Part shown: positions 15,935 to 23,307 of the stretch, in pieces
Numbering within the stretch: the stretch's first letter is position 1
Layout of the letters: each line of letters opens with the position of its first letter
Assembly: GCA_964575975.1 (NCBI GenBank)
Contig: CAZNTU010000004.1
Span: 1-64,000, forward strand
Source: G963674505 sp964575975
GTDB taxonomy: Bacteria; Desulfobacterota; Desulfobacteria; Desulfobacterales; SKZT01
Length of the DNA: 64,000 bases
Reading direction: 5' to 3'
Translations under genes and position numbers: made by a program
The notes under the pieces: model-generated
The model's input: the letters and a program-made list of their open reading frames with translations, nothing else
Told to the model about the DNA's origin: nothing
Database searches by the model: none

Positions 15935-18601
15935 TCATGCCAGCAAGTCGAGGTAGCGCTGGATAACGTTTGCGAAATATTGGATTTTTTCCATATCCTC
16001 GGCGTTCTTGATGCCTTTCGAGGCGAAAAGGTCCATGGCGTTCATGTAGTTGATCTTCGACATGGCCTCGGGACGTTCCACGAGTTTTCGCTTGTACATG
16101 CGGTTGCCCTTGGACTGGACTTTTTTCAACCGGTCCTTCGGGGTCAGTTCCTTGGGAGGATGGCGCATGCAAAAGTTCAGTACGATCAAGTAGGATTCGA
16201 AGAACGTCTTGAGAAAGCTTGCGAAAAGCTTCAGCTTCCGGAATCCGGCGGAGGTGAGGTTGTAAGTGTCCGGAAGAGTCCTATGAGGCATGATCACGGC
16301 CTCGTCTATGAAAACCTTGATGGTTTTTCTAACGAAATACTCCGGCGTTTTGTCGACGTCCTGGACGAATTCGTGCTGGAATAAATCCTGGATGAAATTG
16401 TAGGTGGTGTGCAGGTCGCCGGTGGAGAACTGGAACGCGTCCTTCTCGAGGATCGCCATGGCCGTGTAGGCGGCCGGAATGAAGAAGGTGATGCTGTTGT
16501 TCTTGTAATATTCGAGACTGGGCCGATTGTTTTCGACCACGCGATACATGATTTCTTCCGTCGCGGATTCCGCGGACGGGCTTTCGGGGTCGCCGGAGGC
16601 CGACACCTTGGCGGTCTTTTCCACGAACTTTCGGTTCACGTACGTCTCCAGAGCCTGTTCTACGGCGTAGACGCTTTCGTAAAGCAGGGTGTCGGCAAGG
16701 GTCGCGTTTTGGCTCATGAGGTAGGTCATGTAGACTTCCACAAGCTCCAGGAGATCGTCGTGGGAAAAATATTGTTTGGGCATGTTCAAAAGGGCGCTGG
16801 CGACCAAAGCGTGGGGAGTCACCACGGTGGCCTTGTCGATGCCGTTCGTCACCCGGTAGCCCAGTTCCCGAACCAGCGCGTTTTGGTCCTTGGAGCACAT
16901 TGTATCGAACGACACCCCTTTTTCCCGGAGGATTTCCTTCATCGAGAAAGGCTCCTGGAATTTCATGTAGATCTTGCCGTAGCGCTTTTTGAGAAACCGG
17001 GGGGTCTTTATCAGTTGCCAGATGTTTTCGTCCTCTTTTTTCCCGCCCTCGATTTCACGCAAGTAGGCGCTTTCCTCCAGAATGCGGTCGTACCCGATAT
17101 AGATGGGGACGAAAATGAGGTCTTCGCACGCGCCGTTCCTGTAGGCTTCGATCAGCATTGACAAAAGCCCCAGCTTGGGCATCAGGAGCTTTCCGGTTCG
17201 GCTTCTTCCGCCCTCGATGAAAAATTCGATGTTGAACCCCTCCTGGAGAAGCTTGTGAAGGTATTCCTTGAACACGCGGGAGTACAGGACCGCGCCCCTG
17301 AAGGTCCGCCGGATGAAGAATGCGCCTCCTCCCCTGAAGAAGGGGCCGAGAGGCCAGAACGAGAGGTTTTTTCCCGCCGCGATCTGGGGGCAGGGCATGT
17401 TGTTGGTCCAAAGCATGTAGGACAGCATCAGGTAATCGATATGGCTCTTATGGCACGGGATGAGAACGAGCGGCGCTTCCTGGGACTTGGTCTTTACCCG
17501 GTTGAGAACGTCCTGGTTGACCGTGATGCCGTCGAACATGAGATTGAAGAACCACCTGATAAGGGCCGCGCCGAATTTGATGATTCCCATGCTCATGTCC
17601 GACGCGATTTCGTCGATGTATTCCTCCGCCTCCTTGTACACCTTGACCAGAGCAATGTCCCTTTTTTCGGCGTGCTGTTCCATGAAGGAGCGTAGGGACT
17701 TGCTGGTCAGGATGCTTTCCTTGAGTTCGGGGAGCGTTTTGATCATGGGGCCGGTGATGCTTTGTCTGTGGCGGTTCACGCGGTCCAGCAGCCGGCGTCG
17801 GACGTTCACCGCCAGTTGCTTGATGGAAAGCTCCCGGTTTTCCGGCAGATCCAGATATTGCTTGAGATTCAACGGTTCCGACGTTTCCGTGAAGATGAGA
17901 TCGGGTCTTTTAAAGAGCGCCGCGACTTGCCGGAACCTTCCCGGCTTGTGCTCGGGGCCGAACAGAATGTCGATCAGGGTCGGCACCGCGCGGGGCGGCT
18001 TGTGCGTAAAGAATATCAGCTGGGGCACGATGTAGATCGGCCGGTCGATGGTCTTCTGCATCTCGACAAGATACCGGATCGGGTCGGTCTTGGCTTTGAC
18101 GAACCGCCGGTAAAAGCCCTTGTATTCCACCAGCGAGAGAAAACCGGCCTTGCCGTCCATCAGTTCGTCCCTGACGAAGTCGCTTTCGTAGGGCGTCAGA
18201 ATTTTTCGGTGTTTGAACAAATGATGGATATGCGCCGCGATCACCCTTGCGATCTTCGCGACGGGTTGGATGGATACGATTCGATAATCCAAGGCGATGC
18301 GGGGACAGGGCAGTCTTTCCTGCCTGTACCGCGTGTAAAAGAACAGAAGGTCGAAATAGCTTTTGTATTGCGCCGCATATACGATGACGGCGTCGTCGGG
18401 AAGGCCCTTGATGGGAGCGAGTTGATTTTTTTCCGTGCGGATGCCCTTGTAAAAAAGTTTTAAAAGCATGGAGTTCAGAAAGCCGGTACTCTCCGGAAGG
18501 GAACACAAAAAGTGGTTGTGGGTGCCTTTCAAAAACTTGTCGAACCATCCGCCGGTTTGATTTTCCGGTGTTTCGTTGGTCTTGTTCTCCGCGTTGGCCA
18601 T
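15935..18601 (-). CDS. plsB: Glycerol-3-phosphate acyltransferase, PlsB type
   Basis: An 888-residue membrane-associated acyltransferase catalysing the first step of phospholipid synthesis. The PlsB blocks are all present: block I VLIPCHKSHIDYLMLSYML (catalytic HX4D), block II AFFIRRTFRGAVLYSRVF, block III EFFIEGGRSRTGKLL and block IV PIYIGYDRILEE. It is slightly longer than E. coli PlsB (about 807 residues). The N-terminal third contains a second, degenerate acyltransferase-like region. I chose the ATG at 18601 because a GAGGA lies nine bases upstream; a TTG at 18610 would leave no spacer. It heads the plsB, murU-amgK, dapB run. Confidence 0.9.
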   Translation of the reverse strand: MANAENKTNETPENQTGGWFDKFLKGTHNHFLCSLPESTGFLNSMLLKLFYKGIRTEKNQLAPIKGLPDDAVIVYAAQYKSYFDLLFFYTRYRQERLPCPRIALDYRIVSIQPVAKIARVIAAHIHHLFKHRKILTPYESDFVRDELMDGKAGFLSLVEYKGFYRRFVKAKTDPIRYLVEMQKTIDRPIYIVPQLIFFTHKPPRAVPTLIDILFGPEHKPGRFRQVAALFKRPDLIFTETSEPLNLKQYLDLPENRELSIKQLAVNVRRRLLDRVNRHRQSITGPMIKTLPELKESILTSKSLRSFMEQHAEKRDIALVKVYKEAEEYIDEIASDMSMGIIKFGAALIRWFFNLMFDGITVNQDVLNRVKTKSQEAPLVLIPCHKSHIDYLMLSYMLWTNNMPCPQIAAGKNLSFWPLGPFFRGGGAFFIRRTFRGAVLYSRVFKEYLHKLLQEGFNIEFFIEGGRSRTGKLLMPKLGLLSMLIEAYRNGACEDLIFVPIYIGYDRILEESAYLREIEGGKKEDENIWQLIKTPRFLKKRYGKIYMKFQEPFSMKEILREKGVSFDTMCSKDQNALVRELGYRVTNGIDKATVVTPHALVASALLNMPKQYFSHDDLLELVEVYMTYLMSQNATLADTLLYESVYAVEQALETYVNRKFVEKTAKVSASGDPESPSAESATEEIMYRVVENNRPSLEYYKNNSITFFIPAAYTAMAILEKDAFQFSTGDLHTTYNFIQDLFQHEFVQDVDKTPEYFVRKTIKVFIDEAVIMPHRTLPDTYNLTSAGFRKLKLFASFLKTFFESYLIVLNFCMRHPPKELTPKDRLKKVQSKGNRMYKRKLVERPEAMSKINYMNAMDLFASKGIKNAEDMEKIQYFANVIQRYLDLLA

Positions 18602-19054
18602 AATTGACAATCCTCGTATGGGAATAGGGAAATAAACGTATGAGCTTGTTTCGTTTCGCCGATGTTATACCGCTTTTCTTTTCAAAAGGTAACGGTTTTT
18701 TATCTTCGGTGTTTTCGCGGGTTCGTCAAGGGGGAGATCGGGGATTCGACATTGTCGAAGTTCGCGGGAGGCGCGGCGTTTTTGGAAACGGAGGAAAGAA
18801 AATTTAAGCTTGCGTAACTTCATTTGTTGTGCTATTGCCTCAACAAATTTGAATGAACCCGTATCCGGCTATGGCGTTGGAAACTCGATATGGCGTCCGG
18901 CGCGGAGACGTACGCGGGGGGACGCAGCGTATCGATACATAGAACAAAAAGTGTTCAATCCGGCATCTCGATGGACATGAGTCCCGGACCATGGATTTTT
19001 TTGGGATTGTGTGGATCAAACCAATAAATTTCAGTTAAAGGAGGACGAAGTTTT
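18602..19054. other. 453-bp intergenic region
   Basis: Between divergent plsB and the small membrane-protein gene. I see no credible gene. A weak inverted repeat TTTGTTG...CAACAAA lies around 18825-18850. The right end carries a strong AAAGGAGG ribosome binding site for the gene at 19055. No RNA gene was recognised. Confidence 0.4.
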
Positions 19055-19339
19055 ATGAAGACTTTAATAGGTGGGGCGGTAGGAGCTGTATTGGGTCTCA
19101 TTGGCCTTTCCATTTGGTGGAAACCTTTTTTGCAGCTGTTGGCTGGCGCTATTCCGATCATGCTTCTGCTGGGCGGCGGGTTGGCCCTTTATTTGGGGTT
19201 TGACGAACTGAAAGACACTTGGAAGAAAGACGAGCCCGTCGAAAATCCGAATAAAGCCGAGGACGACGTCGATAAATACAAAAAAGAAATCGAGGATTTG
19301 AAAAAGGAACTTGAAACCCTCAAATCCGAGAAAGCATAA
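19055..19339 (+). CDS. Small membrane protein with C-terminal coiled coil
   Basis: A 94-residue protein with two hydrophobic segments. The first covers residues 3-22 (GGAVGAVLGLIGLSIWW) and the second about 26-48 (LLAGAIPIMLLLGGGLALYL). A highly charged C-terminal tail (DVDKYKKEIEDLKKELETL) is predicted to form a coiled coil. The GLxGLxxWWxxxxxLLxGxxP layout is seen in several unrelated small membrane proteins, so I assign no function. A strong ribosome binding site (AAAGGAGG) and a downstream rho-independent terminator indicate a well-expressed single-gene transcript. Confidence 0.75.
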   Translation: MKTLIGGAVGAVLGLIGLSIWWKPFLQLLAGAIPIMLLLGGGLALYLGFDELKDTWKKDEPVENPNKAEDDVDKYKKEIEDLKKELETLKSEKA

Positions 19340-19369
19340 ATAAAGCAAGATTCCGCAAGAACTTGAAAG

Positions 19370-19397
19370 GCCCCGAAAAAAACGATTCGGGGCTTTT
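19370..19397 (+). terminator. Rho-independent terminator
   Basis: GCCCCGAA (19370-19377) pairs with TTCGGGGC (19386-19393), followed by TTTTCGCTTTTTT. It ends the transcript of the small membrane protein. Confidence 0.85.
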
Positions 19398-19520
19398 CGC
19401 TTTTTTGCGAAAAGCAAAAAAACACAAGACGATCGCACGTGTGCCGTTCCCTTAATTAGGGCGTAATATGCAGATGACAGAATCGATCGGGAGACCAACT
19501 CCATGATCGTCGGGTTGTAA

Positions 19521-20246
19521 ATGAGAATAGCCGTGTTTTCCGATGTCCACGGCAATTTGGACGCCTTTGTCGAAGTCATGGCGGACATGAACGCAAGCCG
19601 CGTGGACGAAATGTTTTGCCTGGGTGACAACGTCGGATACGGTCCCGAACCAGAGCAGGTCCTCCAAGTTTTCCGCCGGGAGAAAATTCCGTCGGTCCTG
19701 GGCAATCATGACATGGCCTGCATCGACGAATCCACCTTGGACTGGTTCAACCCGGTGGCCGCCGAATCCCTGCGAATTACGACCGGGATGCTTTCCGCCG
19801 ATTCCTTTCACTTTTTGAACTGCTTGGAAAAGGCAATAGTCCATCGCGGTTGCCGGTTCGTCCACGGTTTTCCCCCGGATTCTCCCATTACCTATCTTTT
19901 CCAGATTTCCCGTGAAAACATGCTCCGAACAATGACCGAAATGTCCGAGCGAATCTGTTTCGTGGGCCATACCCACGAACTTCGCATAGTCGAATTCGAC
20001 GGGAAAAAGACGGAATATAGTATTATGAAAGAGGGCGTTATTCGGCTGAAGACGGGGTACCGGTATATTGTCAACATTGGAAGCGTCGGCCAGCCTCGGG
20101 ATGGAAACAACAATGCGAAATACGTGGTGTGGGACACGGAAACCGACGAACTGGAGGTCCGTTTCGTGCCATACGACATCGCGGCGGTCGTCGATAAGAT
20201 ACTGGCGGCGGGGCTTCCGAAGTCGCACGCTGCCAGGCTTTGGTAA
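19521..20246 (+). CDS. Calcineurin-like metallophosphoesterase
   Basis: A 241-residue cytoplasmic phosphoesterase. Metal-site motifs are in order: MRIAVFSDVHGNLDA, CLGDNVGYGP, VLGNHDMAC, VHGF and FVGHTHELR. This is the pattern of bacterial YfcE/diadenosine-tetraphosphatase-like enzymes that act on small phosphoesters or protein phosphates. It stands 28 bp before a Ser/Thr kinase gene on the same strand, which suggests a kinase/phosphatase pair, but its substrate cannot be told from sequence. Confidence 0.85.
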   Translation: MRIAVFSDVHGNLDAFVEVMADMNASRVDEMFCLGDNVGYGPEPEQVLQVFRREKIPSVLGNHDMACIDESTLDWFNPVAAESLRITTGMLSADSFHFLNCLEKAIVHRGCRFVHGFPPDSPITYLFQISRENMLRTMTEMSERICFVGHTHELRIVEFDGKKTEYSIMKEGVIRLKTGYRYIVNIGSVGQPRDGNNNAKYVVWDTETDELEVRFVPYDIAAVVDKILAAGLPKSHAARLW

Positions 20247-20274
20247 AAACAAGGAAACAGGGGAAAGGCGAGGA

Positions 20275-21642
20275 ATGAAGATCGGCAGGTACGAAGTATG
20301 CGGGATGCTGGGCCGGGGAGGCATGAGCCGGGTCTACAAGGTAAAAAGCCCTGTAATCGGAAAAATAGCGGCGCTCAAGCTTCTGTCTCCAGACCCGCTT
20401 CTTGCCCGTCTCGTGAACATCTCCGAACTCGAAGCCATGTTCGAGAGGGAAGCCGCGACCATGGCGGGATTGAGGCACCCCAACATCGTGGATGTCTGGG
20501 ATTTCGACCGGTCCGACGGAAAACCGTTTTACGTAATGGACTACTACTGCAACAACCTGGGCGTCATGATCGGCGAAAGCTACAGGACGGACCAGCCGTC
20601 CAGAGCGATCAGCCTGGACAAGGCAATCCACTATACCAGACAAATCCTGGACGGATTGGCGAGGCTTCACCACGCCGGCATGGTTCATCGGGACATCAAG
20701 CCTTTCAATATCCTGGTGACCGAGCACGATTCCGTGAAAATCTGCGACTTCGGTCTGTCGAAGACGAGGGGGGAAACCTTCGACAGACCGACCAACCTGA
20801 ACGTAGGTTCTCCGTTCTACGCGGCTCCCGAGCAGGAAGAAAACCCCGACGACGTGGATTTTTCCGCCGATATCTATCCACTTGGAGTGATGCTTTACCG
20901 CATGATGACCGGCGAACTTCCCGAAGAAACCCGTCGGCGACCGAAAGCTCCCAGTATGTTCAACCCCGACTTGGACGCCGATTGGGACGAGTTCATCCTT
21001 AGAGCCTTGGAGAAGGATCGGCGAAAACGTTTTCCCGACGCGCCGGAGATGCTGGAAAGACTGGAGGAGCTTGCTGTTCAATGGGAAAAACGGAAGGAAG
21101 ATGCTTGCCGAATTGTCGAGTTGAAAAACGCCGAGGATTCAAGAGGCGATTCGACGGTATCGCAGAGCCGCGCCTTGCGCAAGACGGCTGTAAAGGTTTG
21201 CCCGTCGCGTGCGGCCGATGTGTTCGACCTGGACGAACTTTGGAGACCTTCGGAGTATTTCCCGAACGAGTTCGAGAAGCCGACGGAGGCCGTAATTTGG
21301 GACAAGGCTTCCGGTCTTTGGTGGCAGAGGTCCGGTTCCAAATATCCCCTCGCTTGGGAGCATGCGCGGAAGTTCGTGGCCGACCTGAACAAAAACGGAT
21401 TCGGAGGTTATACGGACTGGAGGCTTCCGACGATAGACGAGTTGTCCTCCCTGTTGTCCAGGACCCCGCACGGCGAGGATTTTTGCATGGAACCGGTTTT
21501 CGACCGGAGGCAAAAATGGCTTTGGAGTTCGGATCGTCGATCGTTCAATGCGGCTTGGTACGTGAATGTGGAGTTGGGATTCGTGGGCTGGCACGATTTC
21601 GGCGGATATTATTTCGTCCGTGCCGTGCGCGGAGCGGATTGA
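20275..21642 (+). CDS. Ser/Thr protein kinase with C-terminal Lcl/DUF1566-like domain
   Basis: A 455-residue Hanks-type kinase without a membrane segment. Residues 1-285 form the kinase: glycine loop MLGRGGMSRVYKVKSP, VAE-type lysine in AALKLL, catalytic loop MVHRDIKPFNIL, DFG motif in KICDFGLSKTRG and a GSPFYAAPEQ activation segment. Residues ~330-455 (VIWDKASGLWWQRSGSKYPL, ADLNKNGFGGYTDWRLPTID, WLWSSDRR, FVRAVRG) match the Lcl C-terminal domain (DUF1566), a C-type-lectin-like fold often found on secreted or ligand-binding proteins. The ATG at 20275 has GGCGAGGA upstream. It probably senses a ligand or partner through the lectin-like domain. Confidence 0.85.
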   Translation: MKIGRYEVCGMLGRGGMSRVYKVKSPVIGKIAALKLLSPDPLLARLVNISELEAMFEREAATMAGLRHPNIVDVWDFDRSDGKPFYVMDYYCNNLGVMIGESYRTDQPSRAISLDKAIHYTRQILDGLARLHHAGMVHRDIKPFNILVTEHDSVKICDFGLSKTRGETFDRPTNLNVGSPFYAAPEQEENPDDVDFSADIYPLGVMLYRMMTGELPEETRRRPKAPSMFNPDLDADWDEFILRALEKDRRKRFPDAPEMLERLEELAVQWEKRKEDACRIVELKNAEDSRGDSTVSQSRALRKTAVKVCPSRAADVFDLDELWRPSEYFPNEFEKPTEAVIWDKASGLWWQRSGSKYPLAWEHARKFVADLNKNGFGGYTDWRLPTIDELSSLLSRTPHGEDFCMEPVFDRRQKWLWSSDRRSFNAAWYVNVELGFVGWHDFGGYYFVRAVRGAD

Positions 21643-21648
21643 AAAAGG

Positions 21649-21682
21649 AAGCGCGCAAGCGCCAAGTTGCGAATGCGCGCTT
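21649..21682. terminator. Bidirectional hairpin between convergent signalling genes
   Basis: AAGCGCGCA (21649-21657) pairs with TGCGCGCTT (21674-21682) and TT follows. It lies between the plus-strand kinase and the minus-strand FHA gene. Confidence 0.6.
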
Positions 21683-21706
21683 TTCGCATCGAGCCCCTTC
21701 CGGTTA

Positions 21707-22420
21707 TCAAGATTTTTTGTGTACGAACTGAAAAGCCACCGAGCCTATGTTGATGGTGTCGAATTCCTTTAAACGGACGGATTCCTTGACGGGCTCGCCG
21801 TTAACCTTGGGTTTCGCTATGCCGGCCACGTAACTTAGATGATACCCGTTGGGTCTCCTGCTGATAGTGAACGAAATTTTTCCTACCATCAAGCCTCCGA
21901 CGACGATGTCGGACGACGAGCTTTTTCCTATTTTCACCAGCTTTTTGTCAAGCTCGATTTCCCCCTCGCCTCCTGAGAGGTAGGTCAGCACTCCGACCGG
22001 TTCCTTTTTGAGCTTCTGGTTGACAGCGCCGGTGCTTGCCCCATTGGCCATCATTCCCCGATAGCTGTCGGTGTCCATGACTATGGTCTGTCCCATGGCC
22101 TGGTCGTCGGTCTTGGGGCGTTGCTCGTCCTCCGTATATTCGAACACGAGGGAATGCTTGGCTATGGTTATGACGTCTCCGTGTTTCAACCAATGCGAAG
22201 AAACCAGCTCGTCGTTGACGAACGTGCCGTTCTTGCTCTTCAGATCGGTCAGAAGATACCCTTCTCCCACGGAATCTATTTTCGCGTGATGACTCGAGAC
22301 GGCCAGGTTTTCCACCGTGACATGGTTGTCCTCGGCCCGGCCGATAGTAACGGTTGTTCCCTGTTTGAATCTGAAACGCCTCAAGTTCTTGTCCTTGAAC
22401 CTCAGTGTCAGTGTCGGCAT
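21707..22420 (-). CDS. Double FHA-domain protein
   Basis: A 237-residue soluble protein. Residues 1-95 are a canonical phosphothreonine-binding FHA domain: VTIGRAEDNHVTVENLAVSS with GR, S and H residues, then DLKSKNGTFVND. A linker follows. The second, more divergent FHA-like domain (about 145-237) has VKIGKSSSSDIVV and KPKVNGEPV. The start is the ATG at 22420 with GGAG upstream. It is the third gene of an operon with a PP2C phosphatase and a CHASE2 kinase, so it probably reads phosphothreonine marks placed by the kinase. Confidence 0.88.
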   Translation of the reverse strand: MPTLTLRFKDKNLRRFRFKQGTTVTIGRAEDNHVTVENLAVSSHHAKIDSVGEGYLLTDLKSKNGTFVNDELVSSHWLKHGDVITIAKHSLVFEYTEDEQRPKTDDQAMGQTIVMDTDSYRGMMANGASTGAVNQKLKKEPVGVLTYLSGGEGEIELDKKLVKIGKSSSSDIVVGGLMVGKISFTISRRPNGYHLSYVAGIAKPKVNGEPVKESVRLKEFDTINIGSVAFQFVHKKS

Positions 22421-22470
22421 TGTGAACTCCACTCCATTATTATGGTTGCTCGTTAGAAGGTCGAATTTGG

Positions 22471-23289
22471 TCAACTGCGTCCGAACAGGTTCGAAATAAT
22501 TCCTCCGATGCCTTTCTTGCGCTCTTGGATTTTTTTCAACAACAGCACGATTACGGTTATATTGTCGTCGCCGCCTCGTTTTTTCGCAAGGGTCGCGAAT
22601 TTTTCGCACGCTTTCTCGGGGGGCGAGTTTTCCACGAAAACGAGGATCTCTTCCGGGTCTACTTTGTCGCTCAACCCGTCGGAGCAAATGACAACCCTGT
22701 CGCCCGCAAACGCTTGGATTTCCCGAAGATCGGCTTCCACCTCGCTTTTCAGCCCCATCGCCTTTGTGAGGATATGCCGGAAATTTCCGTCTTTGGGCAG
22801 GGGAGCGTCCGGAAACATGCTCTTTTGTTCCTCCAAAAGCGTGTGTGGCGTCGAAAGCAGCTCTATCGCCCCGTTTCTGACCAGATAGACAGGACTGTCG
22901 CCGACGTTTGCGGCTATAAGCGTTTTATCCGTCAAATATACCGCCGACACGGTCGATCCCATTCCGTTGTATTCGCTCTTCCCCTTTGCCACCTTATAGA
23001 TGGCGCGATTGGCCAGATAGACGGCCGAAAGGAGGCGATTGGCCTCCGTCGAGAGCTTTTCGTCGGGATCGATCAGTTCCTCCTCGCTGTTCCCGGACTT
23101 GAAACGGACCATATAGTCCCGCACCGTATTCACAAGGATTCTGCTCGCGACCTCTCCCGCCTTGTGCCCTCCCATCCCGTCGGCCACCACGTAAAGCTTC
23201 AGGTCGTCGTCCATGTGAAACGCATCCTCGTTGGACTTTCTCTTGAGACCGACATCGGTCAGCCCCGCAGATTCTACGATTATCATCAA
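22471..23289 (-). CDS. PP2C-type Ser/Thr protein phosphatase
   Basis: A 272-residue PPM phosphatase with all metal-binding motifs: SNEDAFHMDDD, VVADGMGGHKAGEVASR, GSTVSAVYL, ANVGDSPVYLVR, VICSDGLSDKV and GGDDNITVIVLLL. It removes phosphate from Ser/Thr residues and is expected to oppose the neighbouring CHASE2 kinase. It starts 18 bp after the kinase stop and ends 50 bp before the FHA gene. Two adjacent ATG codons (23289 and 23286) are possible starts. Confidence 0.92.
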   Translation of the reverse strand: MMIIVESAGLTDVGLKRKSNEDAFHMDDDLKLYVVADGMGGHKAGEVASRILVNTVRDYMVRFKSGNSEEELIDPDEKLSTEANRLLSAVYLANRAIYKVAKGKSEYNGMGSTVSAVYLTDKTLIAANVGDSPVYLVRNGAIELLSTPHTLLEEQKSMFPDAPLPKDGNFRHILTKAMGLKSEVEADLREIQAFAGDRVVICSDGLSDKVDPEEILVFVENSPPEKACEKFATLAKKRGGDDNITVIVLLLKKIQERKKGIGGIISNLFGRS

Positions 23290-23307
23290 CCAGTTCTCTT
23301 GCTGTCG

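Noticed and set aside
19055..19339. Possible magnetosome protein MamI
   Set aside because: Only the two-helix layout and a Trp-Trp pair are similar; no other magnetosome gene is near, and the coiled-coil tail does not fit.
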